Counted from the stretch's first letter, positions 30,401 through 39,752 are shown. The stretch: DNA of 64,000 bases from Cupriavidus taiwanensis (GCF_900249755.1 NZ_LT976853.1:695199-759198), one strand, 5' to 3'. A program made the numbers and translations. Notes: a model not told the origin generated them from the sequence alone.

Positions 30401-31446
30401 TGATCGACTGGGGCTACAAGGCGCAGCGGCTGGGCAACGACGTGCTGAAGAAAATCGCGAAGAAGCAGACCGCGCATCCGCCCGCCACCGTGGGCAAGCC
30501 GCCGGTGCGCGAGCAGGTGATCCACTTCATCAACAAGAAGATGCCGGGCAACCTGCCCAAGAAGACCGCGCGCGCGCTGCTCGACATCGAAGACAACGAG
30601 ATCGTGCCGATCATCCGCGACCCGAAGGCGACCACGCCGGAAACGGAAGCGGTGTTCTACTTCCCGGGCTGCGGCTCGGAGCGGCTGTTCTCGCAGGTGG
30701 GGCTGGCGACGCAGGCGATGCTGTGGCACGTCGGCGTGCAGACCGTGCTGCCGCCGGGCTACCTGTGCTGCGGCTATCCGCAGCGCGGCAACGGCCAGTA
30801 CGACAAGGCCGAGAAGATTGTCACCGACAACCGCGTGCTGTTCCACCGCGTGGCCAACACGCTGAACTACCTCGACATCAAGACCGTGGTGGTCAGTTGC
30901 GGCACCTGCTACGACCAGCTGGCGGGCTATGAATTCGACAAGATCTTCCCGGGCTGCCGCATCATCGACATCCACGAGTACCTGCTCGAGAAGGGCGTGA
31001 AGCTGGAAGGCGTGACCGGTACCCGCTACATGTACCACGATCCCTGCCACACCCCGATCAAGACCATGGACCCGACCAAGCTGGTCAACGACCTGATGGG
31101 CGGCAACACCGGCGTGGGCAAGATCGAGAAGAACGAGCGCTGCTGCGGTGAATCGGGCACGCTGGCGGTGACGCGTCCTGACATTTCGACCCAGGTCCGC
31201 TTCCGCAAGGAAGAAGAGATGACCAGGGGCGCCGACAAGCTGCGCGCCGACGGCTTCACCGGCGACGTCAAGATCCTGACCAGCTGCCCGTCGTGCCTGC
31301 AGGGTTTGTCGCGCTACAAGGAAGATGCCACGGTGCAGGCGGATTACATCGTGATCGAGATGGCGAAGCATCTGCTGGGGGAGAACTGGATGCCGGAGTA
31401 TGTGGCGAAGGCGAATGCGGGCGGGATCGAACGGGTGCTGGTGTAA
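27472..31446 (+). CDS. Large FAD/Fe-S oxidoreductase with DUF3683, FAD-oxidase and CCG domains
   Basis: The 1324-residue protein fuses four parts. Residues 1-180 are the DUF3683 region. An FAD-binding PCMH domain follows ([20 protein letters not shown] at about 220, and [20 protein letters not shown] near 297). The FAD-oxidase C-terminal domain has [16 protein letters not shown] near 735 and [10 protein letters not shown] near 775. Two 4Fe-4S motifs ([11 protein letters not shown] near 855 and [13 protein letters not shown] near 917) precede two CCG domains ([12 protein letters not shown] and [10 protein letters not shown]). The plan resembles D-lactate or 2-hydroxyacid dehydrogenases that feed the quinone pool; the substrate is unknown. 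A TACAAT box (27408-27413) may be its -10 element. It is convergent with nothing and stands alone. Confidence 0.85.
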   Translation: MNAPLVLDAKLAAQDAPPRLREIPYNYTSFSDREIVIRLLGEEAWRILDELRSERRTGRSARMLYEVLGDIWVVRRNPYLQDDLLENPKRRQMLVSALHHRLNEIEKRRAADRAEHAEPAAEDRSHRVEQLVAFAKQAIEDFKNEFAAAYDLRKRAQRVLGRVTQKDNIKFDGLSRVSHVTDATDWRVEYPFVVLTPDTEEEIAGLVKGCFELGLTIIPRGGGTGYTGGAVPLTPMSAVINTEKLEQLGPVEQTDLPGVSHKVATIFSGAGVVTRRVADAADKAGLVFAVDPTSIDASCIGGNVAMNAGGKKAVLWGTALDNLAWWRMVDPEGNWLEITRLDHNLSKIHDVPVATFELKWSDGNRAPGEKVLRTETLAIEGRKFRKEGLGKDVTDKFLAGLPGVQKEGCDGIITSARWILHRMPKHIRTVCLEFFGQARDAIPSIVEIKDFLDAETKKPGGAILAGLEHLDERYLRAVGYATKSKRNAFPKMVLIGDIVGDDEDAVARATSEVIRMANGKSGEGFIAVSPEARKKFWLDRSRTAAIAKHTNAFKINEDVVIPLNRMGEYTDGIERINIELSIKSKLKLVDTLEAFFARGNLPLGRSDDANEIPSAELLEDRVQHALTLLREVRARWRYLQAHLDTPLAQAKASLIGHGLGLLGQEFEARLQQQPDANVFHLLQDRTIRVSWKNEIRAELRKIFNGGEFKPILDEAQKIHKQVLRGRVFVALHMHAGDGNVHTNIPVNSDDYDMLQDAHRAVARIMDLARSLDGVISGEHGIGITKLEFLTEEEIGDFRSYKLKVDPQGRFNKGKLLPGADLRNAYTPSFGLMGHESIIMQQSDIGAIAESVKDCLRCGKCKPVCATHVPRANLLYSPRNKILATSLLVEAFLYEEQTRRGISVKHWDEFSDVADHCTVCHKCVTPCPVKIDFGDVSMNMRNLLRKMGQKKFNPGTAASMFFLNATNPETINLTRKVMIDWGYKAQRLGNDVLKKIAKKQTAHPPATVGKPPVREQVIHFINKKMPGNLPKKTARALLDIEDNEIVPIIRDPKATTPETEAVFYFPGCGSERLFSQVGLATQAMLWHVGVQTVLPPGYLCCGYPQRGNGQYDKAEKIVTDNRVLFHRVANTLNYLDIKTVVVSCGTCYDQLAGYEFDKIFPGCRIIDIHEYLLEKGVKLEGVTGTRYMYHDPCHTPIKTMDPTKLVNDLMGGNTGVGKIEKNERCCGESGTLAVTRPDISTQVRFRKEEEMTRGADKLRADGFTGDVKILTSCPSCLQGLSRYKEDATVQADYIVIEMAKHLLGENWMPEYVAKANAGGIERVLV

Positions 31447-31465
31447 AGGCTGACGACGTTTAACT

Positions 31466-31521
31466 CCCCGCTTGTTTGCTCCCCTCTCCCACTTGTGGGA
31501 GAGGGGAGCAAACAAGCGGGG
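31466..31521. repeat. Perfect 27-bp inverted repeat, solitary member of the palindrome family
   Basis: The left arm (31466-31492) and right arm (31495-31521) are exact reverse complements across 27 bp with a TT centre; the core is CTCCCCTCTCCCACTTGTGG. It looks like the outer halves of a paired element joined after loss of the inward tails. It lies 20 bp after the flavoprotein stop and could end its transcript, though there is no T run. Confidence 0.9.
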
Positions 31522-31563
31522 TCTTGGTATGCATCGAGCATTCCAACCCGAACAAGGATCTCC

Positions 31564-32001
31564 ATGCCCCGCACCCCCAACTGCCCCCTCTGCGAAACCG
31601 ACGGCGGCGAGCTGGTCTGGATGGGCGACCGCGCCCGCCTGATCCTGGTCGAGCATGACCGTTTCCCGGGCTTCTGCCGCATCGTCTGGAACGACCACGT
31701 GGCCGAGCTGAGCGACCTGGACGAGGGCGACCAGGCCTGGCTGATGCGGCTGGTCGCGCGCGTCGAGCGGGTGGTGCGCGAGGTGATGACGCCCGACAAG
31801 GTCAACCTGGCGGCGTTCGGCAACATGGTGCCGCACCTGCACTGGCATATCATCCCGCGCTACCGCTGGGACACGCATTTCCCCGAGGCGATCTGGGCCG
31901 CGCCGCAGCGCGCGGCGGACCCCGTGCGCGTGCAGGAGCTGGCCAGCCGGCTGCCGGCGCTGCGCACGGCGCTGGCGCTGGTCGAGGCGGACGACGCCTG
32001 A
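31564..32001 (+). CDS. HIT family protein
   Basis: The 145-residue protein has the histidine triad HLHWHIIPRY near residue 98, the nucleotide-binding active site of the HIT superfamily, and a Cys pair at the N-terminus (NCPLCETDGG). Members hydrolyse or transfer nucleotides from purine nucleosides and adenylated compounds. I start it at ATG 31564, with AAGGA 6 bp upstream; the frame runs back into the palindrome to 31495 but that part is non-coding. The exact substrate cannot be told. Confidence 0.9.
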   Translation: MPRTPNCPLCETDGGELVWMGDRARLILVEHDRFPGFCRIVWNDHVAELSDLDEGDQAWLMRLVARVERVVREVMTPDKVNLAAFGNMVPHLHWHIIPRYRWDTHFPEAIWAAPQRAADPVRVQELASRLPALRTALALVEADDA

Positions 32002-32160
32002 GGCCGCCGGCCGGCGACAAGCCGCGCGCGCGGAGCCCGCGGAACCCGCGGAACCCGCGCAGGGCCGCGACCGTCTGAATGCTGTTGCCGCCGTGGCCCG
32101 CCACGGTATCCAGAACAACAAGCCCGGCCGGCCTGCGCTGGCGGGCCAAGCGCTGCCGCT

Positions 32161-34026
32161 ATGTCCTCCACACCGACTTCCGTCACCGTACCGGGCCCTG
32201 CCGTACCGGCCCAGGCCCTGAAGATCCAGAGCCGCCTGCGCATGGGCGCGACCTGGGCGCTGATCAAGCCCTACTGGAAATCCGAAGACCGCCTCGCCGG
32301 GCTGGGGCTGCTGGCGCTGGTGGTGGTGCTCAACCTGGGCATCGTCTATATCAACGTGCTGCTCAACGAATGGAACCGCGTGTTCTACAACGCGCTGGAG
32401 CAGCGCGACTATGCCTCGTTCAAGGTGCTGCTGCTGCGCTTCTCGTGGATCGCGGCGTTCTTTATCGTCGCGGCGATCTCGCGCCAGTACTACACCATGA
32501 TGCTGCAGATGCGCTGGCGTACCTGGATGACCGGCCGCTTCATGGGGCACTGGCTGGGGCACCAGGCCTACTACCGCATCGAGCAGACCCACGCCACCGA
32601 CAACCCCGACCAGCGTATTGCCGATGACCTGCGGCTGTTCACCGACGGCGCGCTGTCGCTGTCGCTGGGGCTGCTCAACTCGGTGGTGACGCTGCTGTCG
32701 TTCGTCGGCATCCTGTGGACGGTGTCGGGCCCGATCAGCTTTGCGCTGGGCGGCACCGAGTGGACCATCCCGGGCTATATGGTCTGGTTCGCGGCCGGCT
32801 ATGCGGTGATCGGTTCGCTGGTGGCGCACGTGGTCGGCCGCCCGCTGATCGGCCTGAACTTCCAGCAGGAGCAGTACGAGGCCGACTTCCGTTTCACGCT
32901 GGTGCGCCTGCGCGAGAACAGCGAGCCGGTGGCGCTGTACCGCGGCGAGCCGACCGAGCAGGCCGGCCTGCGCGCGCGCTTCGACCGCATCCGCGCCAAC
33001 TGGAACCAGCTGATGCGCTATACGCGGCGGCTGACCTTCGTCAGTTCCGGCTATGCGCAGTTCGCCATCATCTTCCCGATCCTGGTCGCGGCGCCGCGCT
33101 ACTTTGCCGGCAAGATGACGCTGGGCGGGCTGATGCAGACCAGTTCGGCGTTCGGCCAGGTGCAGGGCGCGCTGTCGTGGTTTGTCGACAGCTACGCCAC
33201 GCTGGTGGGCTGGAAGGCGGCGGCCAACCGGCTGATCGACTTCCAGGAAGCGATCCGCGTGGCCGAGCGGCAGGAAGCCGCGCAGGACGGCAGCCGCGAT
33301 ATCGAGGTGGCGTACCACGGCCGGCCGCAGGAAGGCATCGCCATCGACAGCCTGGCGCTGGCCTTGCCGGTGCGCGCCGCGCGCGGCGCGGCGGTGGGAC
33401 AGCGCCCGCTGGTGGCGCCGTTCTCGCTGGCGGTGGCGCCGGGCGAGCGCTGGCTGGTCAGCGGCCCGTCGGGCTGCGGCAAGAGCGTGCTGTTCCGCGC
33501 GCTGGCCGGGATCTGGCCGTACGGCAGCGGCACCGTGACCATGCCCGAGGGCGCGCGGCGGCTGTTCCTGCCGCAGCGCAGCTACCTGCCGATCGGCACG
33601 CTGGCCGATGCGCTGGCCTACCCCGACGCCGGCACCCAGCACAGCAAGGAGGTGCTGCAGGCGGCGCTGCGGCAGACCCGCCTGGCCGCGCTGGCGGACC
33701 AGCTCGACGTGTTCGACAACTGGTCGCTGCGGCTGTCGCCGGGGGAGCAGCAACGCCTGGCCTTCGCGCGCGCGCTGCTGCAGAAGCCGGACTACCTGTT
33801 TCTCGACGAAGCCACCAGCGCGCTGGACGAGGACACCGAGCGCGCCATGTACCAGCTGATGGTGGAGCAGCTGCCGCAAGCCGCCATCGTCAGCATTGCG
33901 CACCGCAGCACCGTGGCGACGTTCCACCAGCGCCGGCTGCGCTACGTGCCGCAGGACGCGCAAGCGGCCCGGGCTGCGCAAGCTGGCGAGCCTGGGGTAA
34001 GCTATCGGGTCGTATGCGAAGCGTGA
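32161..34026 (+). CDS. YddA/SbmA-type ABC transporter, fused permease and ATPase
   Basis: The 621-residue protein has an N-terminal membrane domain of the SbmA/BacA type (about residues 40-360, with NVLLNEWNRVFYNALEQRDY, and RWRTWMTGRFMGHWLGHQAY), then an ATPase domain with Walker A SGPSGCGKSVLFR, signature LSPGEQQRLAFARAL and Walker B YLFLDEATSALDED. YddA-like proteins are inner membrane transporters of unknown substrate, and relatives import peptides or B12-like molecules. No good ribosome binding site precedes the ATG; 159 bp separate it from the HIT gene and contain a short CCCGCGGAA repeat (32037-32063). Confidence 0.9.
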   Translation: MSSTPTSVTVPGPAVPAQALKIQSRLRMGATWALIKPYWKSEDRLAGLGLLALVVVLNLGIVYINVLLNEWNRVFYNALEQRDYASFKVLLLRFSWIAAFFIVAAISRQYYTMMLQMRWRTWMTGRFMGHWLGHQAYYRIEQTHATDNPDQRIADDLRLFTDGALSLSLGLLNSVVTLLSFVGILWTVSGPISFALGGTEWTIPGYMVWFAAGYAVIGSLVAHVVGRPLIGLNFQQEQYEADFRFTLVRLRENSEPVALYRGEPTEQAGLRARFDRIRANWNQLMRYTRRLTFVSSGYAQFAIIFPILVAAPRYFAGKMTLGGLMQTSSAFGQVQGALSWFVDSYATLVGWKAAANRLIDFQEAIRVAERQEAAQDGSRDIEVAYHGRPQEGIAIDSLALALPVRAARGAAVGQRPLVAPFSLAVAPGERWLVSGPSGCGKSVLFRALAGIWPYGSGTVTMPEGARRLFLPQRSYLPIGTLADALAYPDAGTQHSKEVLQAALRQTRLAALADQLDVFDNWSLRLSPGEQQRLAFARALLQKPDYLFLDEATSALDEDTERAMYQLMVEQLPQAAIVSIAHRSTVATFHQRRLRYVPQDAQAARAAQAGEPGVSYRVVCEA

Positions 34027-34121
34027 TGCGGGCTGCGGCAGCCGGCGCGGCCACCGCGGCATCATGCGGCATCATGCGGCAATCACCCCTCAGGAGCGCC
34101 CGTCACCGGGCTGCAATCACC

Positions 34122-34538
34122 ATGGCAGGCCTGGAAAAAGATACCCCCCATCCCACCGCGCTGACGGTCCACACGCAATCGCGCGTGCTCGAGATCGGCT
34201 TCGACAACGGCCGCAGCTTCCGGCTGCCGTTCGAGCTGCTGCGCGTCTATTCGCCCTCCGCCGAAGTCCAGGGCCATGGCCCCGGGCAGGACGTGCTGCA
34301 GACCGGCAAGCGCGAGGTCGGCGTCGAGGCGGTCGAGCCGGTCGGCAACTACGCCATCCAGATCCGCTTTTCCGACGGCCACGACACCGGCATCTATTCG
34401 TGGGACCTGCTGTACCGCCTGGGCGACAACCAGGACGCGTTGTGGCAGGACTACCTGCAGCGCCTGGCAGCGGCCGGCGCCGACCGCGACACCCCGATGC
34501 CCGCCGCCGGCGGCGGGCACGCCTGCGGCCATCATTGA
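34122..34538 (+). CDS. DUF971 (GBBH-like N-terminal) domain protein
   Basis: The 138-residue protein consists of one DUF971 domain, with LTVHTQSRVLEIGFDNGRSF, FELLRVYSPSAEVQGHG and GIYSWDLLYRLG. The domain is found at the N-terminus of gamma-butyrobetaine hydroxylase and alone in many bacteria; in several it lies next to ubiE or Fe-S assembly genes. The C-terminal tail ends in a HACGHH motif that could bind metal. The start at 34122 is the first sensible ATG after the transporter stop. It is 31 bp upstream of ubiE and probably co-transcribed. Confidence 0.85.
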   Translation: MAGLEKDTPHPTALTVHTQSRVLEIGFDNGRSFRLPFELLRVYSPSAEVQGHGPGQDVLQTGKREVGVEAVEPVGNYAIQIRFSDGHDTGIYSWDLLYRLGDNQDALWQDYLQRLAAAGADRDTPMPAAGGGHACGHH

Positions 34539-34569
34539 GCCGCCCCCGACAATCCTGGAGTCTTGAAAG

Positions 34570-35301
34570 ATGAGTGAAACCCACTTCGGGTTCGAAAAGG
34601 TCGACGAAACCGAAAAGGCCGGCAAGGTTGCCGGCGTGTTCCATTCGGTGGCCGCCAAGTACGACGTGATGAACGACCTGATGTCGGGCGGCATGCACCG
34701 GCTGTGGAAGATGTTCACCATCGCCCAGGCCGGGGTGCGCCCGGGCCACAGGGTGCTGGACATTGCCGGCGGCACCGGCGACCTGGCCAAGGCGTTCGCG
34801 AAGCAGGCCGGCCCGACCGGCCAGGTCTGGCTGACCGACATCAACGAGTCGATGCTGCGCGTCGGCCGCGACCGGCTGCTGAACAAGGGCATCGTCACGC
34901 CGGTGGCGCTGTGCGACGCCGAGAAGATCCCGTTCCCCGACAACTACTTCGACCTGGTCACGGTGGCGTTCGGGCTGCGCAACATGACGCACAAGGAAGC
35001 CGCGCTGGCCGAGATGCGCCGCGTGGTCAAGCCGGGCGGCAAGGTCATGGTGCTAGAGTTCTCCAAGGTATGGAAACCGCTGGAGAAGGCCTACGACGTC
35101 TATTCTTTCAAGGTGCTGCCGTGGCTGGGCGAACGCGTGGCAGGGGATGCCCCCAGCTATCGCTATCTCGCAGAATCGATCAGAATGCATCCAGACCAGG
35201 TTTCACTTGTACGCTTAATGGAACATGCGGGCCTGGAGAATGTCGAATACTTCAATCTGACGGCCGGAGTGGTGGCGCTCCATGTCGGACGCAAGTATTG
35301 A
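34570..35301 (+). CDS. ubiE: Ubiquinone/menaquinone biosynthesis C-methyltransferase UbiE
   Basis: The 243-residue SAM-dependent methyltransferase makes the C-methylation of the benzoquinol ring in ubiquinone synthesis. Motifs are [20 protein letters not shown], the SAM loop [32 protein letters not shown] and [16 protein letters not shown]; they match UbiE closely, and the length is that of the family. It lies in a ubiquinone cluster with ubiJ and ubiB downstream. A GGAG sits about 10 bp ahead of the ATG. Confidence 0.95.
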   Translation: MSETHFGFEKVDETEKAGKVAGVFHSVAAKYDVMNDLMSGGMHRLWKMFTIAQAGVRPGHRVLDIAGGTGDLAKAFAKQAGPTGQVWLTDINESMLRVGRDRLLNKGIVTPVALCDAEKIPFPDNYFDLVTVAFGLRNMTHKEAALAEMRRVVKPGGKVMVLEFSKVWKPLEKAYDVYSFKVLPWLGERVAGDAPSYRYLAESIRMHPDQVSLVRLMEHAGLENVEYFNLTAGVVALHVGRKY

Positions 35302-35374
35302 GAACACTTGAAAGAACACTTGAAATCGCCATGCTCGCCCGAATATGGGCGAAACTGACAGGGGATAACAGCAT

Positions 35375-36343
35375 ATGTCGTCAATTCGTGGAAAATTCCT
35401 GGTGGGGTCGCTGGTCACGGCGCTGGCCGTCGGCATGGCGTTCGACGCCGAGGCCAAGCGCATGGGCGGCTCGCGCAGCATTGGCAAGCAGTCCGAGTCG
35501 GTGACCCAGCGCCAGCAGACCCAGCCCACCTCGCCGACGCAGCAGGCGCAACCCGCACAGCAGGCAGCGCCGGCCACCGCCGGGGCAGCCGGCGCGGCCG
35601 CGGCCGCGGCGCCCAAGCGCAACTGGGGCGGCATCCTGGGCGGCATCGCCGCCGGCCTGGGCATCGGCTGGCTGCTGTCGCACTTCGGCCTGGGCGGTGC
35701 GGCACTGACCTTCCTGTCCAACCTGATCCTGATCGCGCTGGTGGCGTTCGCCGCGATCTGGCTGATCCGCAAGTTCCGCGGCAGCAAGCGCACGGCTCAA
35801 CCGGCCTACGCCGGTGCCGGCGGCGCGCCGAACCTGGGCCGCAACGCCGAGCCGATGTTCCGCGGCGAGCCGACGCCGGTGTCGTCGGGTAGCCAGTCCG
35901 CCAGCCCGGTGCTGCCGGCAACGGCAGCCCCGCTCGCGGCCGGTGCCGTGGCGCAGCAGCCGTGGGGCGTGCCGGCCGACTTCGATACCGAAGCCTTCCT
36001 GCGCAACGCCAAGGTCCACTTCGTGCGCCTGCAGGCCGCGTGGGATGCCGGCAACCTGGACGATATCCGCGAGTTCACCACGCCGGAAATGTTCGCCGAG
36101 ATCAAGATGGACCTGTCCGAGCGCGGCGCCGAGGTCAACAAGACCGACGTGGTCACGCTGGAAGCGCAGCTGCTCGGCATCGAGTCGGCCGCGGCCCAGC
36201 ATATCGCCAGCGTGCGTTTCTCGGGCATGATCCGCGAGAAGGCGGGCGAGGCGGCGCAGCCGTTCGGCGAGGTCTGGAACCTGGCCAAGCCTGCCAGCGG
36301 CAACGGCGGCTGGCTGCTGGCCGGGATCCAGCAAGAGTCCTGA
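35375..36343 (+). CDS. Tim44-like domain membrane protein
   Basis: The 322-residue protein has a signal peptide (VGSLVTALAVGMAFDAEAKR), a Gln/Pro/Ala-rich linker (residues 35-75), a glycine-rich hydrophobic stretch WGGILGGIAAGLGIGWLLSH, one transmembrane helix LILIALVAFAAIWLIRKF, and a C-terminal Tim44-like domain (from about residue 205, FDTEAFLRNAKVHFVRLQAA). Its function in bacteria is unknown; in mitochondria Tim44 is a membrane-bound import factor. It sits between ubiE and ubiJ on the same strand. The 73-bp gap before it contains a 12-bp tandem AGAACACTTGAA repeat (about 35301-35325). A terminator follows at 36392. Confidence 0.85.
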   Translation: MSSIRGKFLVGSLVTALAVGMAFDAEAKRMGGSRSIGKQSESVTQRQQTQPTSPTQQAQPAQQAAPATAGAAGAAAAAAPKRNWGGILGGIAAGLGIGWLLSHFGLGGAALTFLSNLILIALVAFAAIWLIRKFRGSKRTAQPAYAGAGGAPNLGRNAEPMFRGEPTPVSSGSQSASPVLPATAAPLAAGAVAQQPWGVPADFDTEAFLRNAKVHFVRLQAAWDAGNLDDIREFTTPEMFAEIKMDLSERGAEVNKTDVVTLEAQLLGIESAAAQHIASVRFSGMIREKAGEAAQPFGEVWNLAKPASGNGGWLLAGIQQES

Positions 36344-36391
36344 TGCCGCACCCCGCGGCGGTGATGCGCCGGGGGAGTAGCTTAGAATGGA

Positions 36392-36419
36392 GGCCCACGC
36401 GAAAGCGTGGGCCTTTTTT
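36392..36419 (+). terminator. Intrinsic terminator after the Tim44-like gene
   Basis: A perfect 9-bp stem GGCCCACGC / GCGTGGGCC with a GAAA tetraloop is followed by six T. This is a textbook Rho-independent terminator, 49 bp after the Tim44-like stop and 46 bp before ubiJ, so the ubiE unit and the ubiJ-ubiB unit are probably separate transcripts or are coupled by read-through. Confidence 0.92.
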
Positions 36420-36464
36420 GTCTGGGACGCCAGCCGTCGCCGCCTGCCCGCCAACCGCGCTGTC

Positions 36465-37163
36465 ATGAATACTCTGCCTTCCGCCCTGGCCACGCCTGCC
36501 GTTTCGGCACTGAACCACCTGCTCGAGCAGGAGCCGTGGGCCCGCAACCAGCTGGCGCCGTTTGCCGGACGCGTGATCCGCTTCGATGCCGCCGCCTTCG
36601 AGCTGTCGCTGAAGGTGACCGAGCACGGCTGCACCGAACTGGCGCCGGCGGCCGAGGCGCCGGCGGTGACGCTGCGCGTGCCGGTGCAGCAGTGGCCGCT
36701 GGTCGCCGCCGACGTGGCCGAGGGCGGCCAGGCCGCCGCCATGCGCCATGTGCGCATCGAGGGCGACGCCGAGCTGGCCAACACGGTGTCGACGCTGGCG
36801 CGCAACCTGCGCTGGGATGCCGCCGAGGACCTGTCGCGCGCGCTGCGCGGCATCCTGGGCGGCCCGGTCAGCGACAGCGTGGCGCAGCGCGTGGTCGACG
36901 GCGCGCGCCAGGTCCATGCACAGGCCACGCGCGTGGGCCGCGCGCTGGTCGACAACGTCACCGACTACTTGCTCGACGAGCAGCCGACGCTGGTGCGCCA
37001 CGCCGCGCTCGACGAATTCGGCGCCGACGTCGGCCGGCTGCGCGACCGCCTGGCGCGGCTGGAGAAGCGCCTGGAACGGCTGGAGCGCGGCGGCACGCCG
37101 CCCGCGCCAGGCCAGTCCGGCCAGTCCGGCACGAGCGGCAAGCTGCCGTCGCCGCACCGCTGA
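36465..37163 (+). CDS. ubiJ: Ubiquinone biosynthesis accessory factor UbiJ (SCP2 domain)
   Basis: The 232-residue protein has a SCP2/sterol-carrier domain at the N-terminus (ALNHLLEQEPWARNQLAPFA, VTLRVPVQQWPLVAA, HVRIEGDAELANTVSTLARN) and a C-terminal coiled coil (GRLRDRLARLEKRLERLERG). UbiJ binds lipids such as isoprenoid quinone precursors and partners UbiB and UbiK in the soluble Ubi complex. I chose ATG 36465; the frame extends upstream through the terminator, which cannot be coding. It ends 67 bp before ubiB. Confidence 0.9.
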   Translation: MNTLPSALATPAVSALNHLLEQEPWARNQLAPFAGRVIRFDAAAFELSLKVTEHGCTELAPAAEAPAVTLRVPVQQWPLVAADVAEGGQAAAMRHVRIEGDAELANTVSTLARNLRWDAAEDLSRALRGILGGPVSDSVAQRVVDGARQVHAQATRVGRALVDNVTDYLLDEQPTLVRHAALDEFGADVGRLRDRLARLEKRLERLERGGTPPAPGQSGQSGTSGKLPSPHR

Positions 37164-37230
37164 GCCGGCCCCGCCGCGCTTGCCCCCCAACCTCCGCTGA
37201 CTGCCTGCCCGGCCCTGTGAAGACTCCCGA

Positions 37231-38808
37231 ATGACCCGCCTCCTGCGCCTTGGCAAGATCCTTTTCGTCATCCTCTACTACGGCCTGGACGAGCTGGTGC
37301 TCTCCGGCTTCAGCAGCCGCAGGATCCGCTTCCTGGTTCGGGTCATCACCATCGGGCGCAAGCTCGACATGCCGCGCGGGGTGCGGCTGCGGCTGGCGCT
37401 GACGCGCCTGGGCCCGATCTTCGTCAAGTTCGGCCAGGTGCTGTCGACCCGGCGCGACCTGATGCCGCCGGACATTGCCGACGAACTGGCCAAGTTGCAG
37501 GACCAGGTGCCGCCGTTCGATTCGGTGGTGGCGGTGAAGATCATCGAGCGCGCGCTGGGGCGGCCGCTGGACCAGCTGTTCGAGACCTTCGAGCACCAGC
37601 CGGTAGCCAGCGCGTCGATCGCGCAGGTGCACTTCGCCACGCTCAAGGGCGGCCCCAGCCACGGGCGCGAGGTCGCGGTCAAGGTGCTGCGTCCGGGCAT
37701 GCTGCCGGTGATCGACAGCGACCTGGCGCTGATGCGCGACATGGCGACCTGGCTCGAGCGCTTCTGGGCCGACGGCAAGCGCCTGAAGCCGCGCGAGGTG
37801 GTGGCCGAGTTCGACAAATACCTGCACGACGAGCTCGACCTGATGATCGAGGCGGCCAACGCCAGCCAGCTGCGCCGCAACTTTTCCGATACCAGCCTGC
37901 TGCTGGTGCCCGAGGTGTTCTGGGACTGGTGCAGCAGCACGGTGTTCGTGATGGAGCGCATGCACGGCATCCCGATCTCGCGCACCGAATCGCTCAAGGC
38001 CGCCGGCGTCGACATGCACCAGCTGGCGGAGGAGGGCGTCGAGATCTTCTTCACCCAGGTGTTCCGCGACGGCTTCTTCCACGCCGACATGCACCCGGGC
38101 AACATCTTGGTGTCGGTGCAGCCCGAGACCTTCGGCCGCTATATCGCGCTGGACTTCGGCATCGTCGGCGCGCTGTCCGAATTCGACAAGAACTACCTGG
38201 CGCAGAACTTCATCGCCTTCTTCCGCCGCGACTACCACCGCGTGGCGCTGCTGCACGTGGAATCCGGCTGGGTCCCGCCGGAGACCCGCGTGGAAGAGCT
38301 GGAAAGCGCGGTGCGCGCCTGCTGCGAGCCGTACTTCGACAAGCCGCTGAAGGAAATCTCGCTGGGCATGGTGCTGATGCGGCTGTTCCAGACTTCGCGC
38401 CGCTTCAATGTCGAGATCCAGCCGCAGCTGGTGCTGCTGCAGAAGACGCTGCTCAATATCGAAGGGCTGGGGCGCCAGCTCGACCCCGACCTGGACCTGT
38501 GGAAGACCGCCAAGCCGTTCCTGGAACGCTGGATGCATGAACAGGTCGGCTGGAAGGGCGCGTGGGAACGGGTCAAGGTGGAGGCGCCGCTGTGGGCCAA
38601 GATGCTGCCCGACTTCCCGCGCCTGGCGCACCAGTTCCTGGAGCGGCGCGCGCTGACCAGCAACGGCGAGCAGGACAAGCTGCTGGCGATGCTGGTGCTG
38701 GAGCAGCGCCGCACCAACCGGCTGCTCGGCACCGCGGTGCTGCTGGTCGGCGGCTTTGTCGCCGGCGTCGTGCTGACCCATGTGCTGGGGTGGGCCGGCT
38801 ACTGGTAG
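37231..38808 (+). CDS. ubiB: Ubiquinone biosynthesis kinase-like protein UbiB
   Basis: The 525-residue ABC1/ADCK family protein has the KxGQ motif [15 protein letters not shown], the Ala-rich loop [13 protein letters not shown], the catalytic-loop-like [11 protein letters not shown], and the metal-binding [10 protein letters not shown]. Two C-terminal transmembrane helices ([20 protein letters not shown] and GWAGYW) anchor it to the inner membrane. UbiB is an unusual ATPase required for ubiquinone synthesis, likely for moving hydrophobic precursors to the Ubi complex. The gene order ubiE, Tim44-like, ubiJ, ubiB is a betaproteobacterial variant of the ubiE-J-B operon. Confidence 0.95.
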   Translation: MTRLLRLGKILFVILYYGLDELVLSGFSSRRIRFLVRVITIGRKLDMPRGVRLRLALTRLGPIFVKFGQVLSTRRDLMPPDIADELAKLQDQVPPFDSVVAVKIIERALGRPLDQLFETFEHQPVASASIAQVHFATLKGGPSHGREVAVKVLRPGMLPVIDSDLALMRDMATWLERFWADGKRLKPREVVAEFDKYLHDELDLMIEAANASQLRRNFSDTSLLLVPEVFWDWCSSTVFVMERMHGIPISRTESLKAAGVDMHQLAEEGVEIFFTQVFRDGFFHADMHPGNILVSVQPETFGRYIALDFGIVGALSEFDKNYLAQNFIAFFRRDYHRVALLHVESGWVPPETRVEELESAVRACCEPYFDKPLKEISLGMVLMRLFQTSRRFNVEIQPQLVLLQKTLLNIEGLGRQLDPDLDLWKTAKPFLERWMHEQVGWKGAWERVKVEAPLWAKMLPDFPRLAHQFLERRALTSNGEQDKLLAMLVLEQRRTNRLLGTAVLLVGGFVAGVVLTHVLGWAGYW

Positions 38809-38841
38809 CGGCCCCGGGACCCGTCCATACTGGAAACGACC

Positions 38842-39462
38842 ATGAGCGACACCGCCAAGCCTGCGCCGACCTTTGCCACCCGCAACGCTGCCGACCCGGC
38901 GTTCTGGGACGAGCGTTTCAAGGAGGGCTTCACGCCCTGGGACCTGGGCGGCGTGCCCGAGGAATTCCGCCGCTTTATCGAAGTCCGCCAGCCCTGTCCC
39001 ACGCTGGTGCCCGGCTGCGGCAACGGCTGGGAAGCGGCATGGCTGTTCGAGCGCGGCTGGCCGGTGACGGCGATCGACTTCTCGCCGCAGGCGGTGGCGT
39101 CGGCGCGGCGCGCGCTGGGGCCGGCCGGGGCGGTGGTGCAGCAGGGCGATTTCTTCGCCTTCACGCCGCAGCCGCCGTGCGAACTGATCTACGAGCGCGC
39201 CTTCTTGTGCGCGCTGCCGCCGGCGCTGCGGGCCGACTACGCCGCCCGGGTGGCGCAGTTGCTGCCGCCGGGCGGACTGCTGGCGGGCTACTTCTACCTG
39301 GGCGAAGCGCGCGGCGGGCCGCCGTTCGCGATGCCGGCCGAGGCCCTTGACGCGCTGCTGGCGCCGGCCTTCGAGCGCATCGAGGACCAGCCTTCGTCCG
39401 CGCCGCTGCCGGTGTTCCAGGGGCAGGAGCGCTGGCAGGTATGGCGCCGGCGCGGCGGCTAA
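38842..39462 (+). CDS. TPMT family SAM-dependent methyltransferase
   Basis: The 206-residue protein is a thiopurine-methyltransferase family member: FWDERFKEGFTPWDLGGVP, the SAM-binding VPGCGNGWEAAWLFERGWPV, and TAIDFSPQAV. Proteins of this family methylate thiols, thiocyanate, selenium or tellurium compounds, and some are of unknown role. It starts 33 bp after ubiB, so co-transcription is likely, but no link to ubiquinone methylation is visible since UbiE and UbiG types differ. The strong terminator at 39499 ends the unit. Confidence 0.85.
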   Translation: MSDTAKPAPTFATRNAADPAFWDERFKEGFTPWDLGGVPEEFRRFIEVRQPCPTLVPGCGNGWEAAWLFERGWPVTAIDFSPQAVASARRALGPAGAVVQQGDFFAFTPQPPCELIYERAFLCALPPALRADYAARVAQLLPPGGLLAGYFYLGEARGGPPFAMPAEALDALLAPAFERIEDQPSSAPLPVFQGQERWQVWRRRGG

Positions 39463-39498
39463 GGCCGTCGCCGGCCCGCCGCTGTGGTGAAGCCGATG

Positions 39499-39536
39499 CC
39501 CCGCGTGGCGCATTCGCGCCAGCGGGGAATTTTTTT
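39499..39536 (+). terminator. Intrinsic terminator of the ubiJ-ubiB-methyltransferase unit
   Basis: A stem of CCCCGC-TGGCGC pairing with GCGCCAGCGGGG (one bulged G) and a short ATTC loop is followed by AATTTTTTT. It lies 36 bp after the methyltransferase stop and would end the ubi unit. Confidence 0.85.
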
Positions 39537-39558
39537 CGCCCGGGCCGGTCTGCGTCGC

Positions 39559-39564
39559 TATAAT
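39559..39564 (+). promoter_or_regulatory. Candidate -10 box upstream of the symporter gene
   Basis: A perfect TATAAT lies just after the terminator and 188 bp ahead of the symporter start. The -35 region (about 39536-39541) is weak, so the promoter is uncertain. A long leader of about 180 bases would follow, in which no clear structure was found. Confidence 0.4.
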
Positions 39565-39752
39565 CCGCGTTTTGATTCGGCTACGACCGCGGGCCCCCGC
39601 CGCGTTACCCGCCCCGCCGGGACGACGCCAGGCACCCCGATATGCGGCCCCGACCGATGAATTGGACTCCGGGCCACCGCGCGCATCCCCGCGCGCTGCC
39701 GCCCGGCATTCGGTTTCTCGCCACAAGGGCACCTTCTGCATAGGGCAGCGGC

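Noticed and set aside
27346..34065. A 2239-residue minus-strand open frame across the flavoprotein, HIT and YddA genes
   Set aside because: It is antisense to three recognisable genes and crosses intergenic palindromes; it has no family features.
36387..36464. Upstream extension of ubiJ to 36387
   Set aside because: It would translate an intrinsic terminator; the SCP2 domain begins after ATG 36465.
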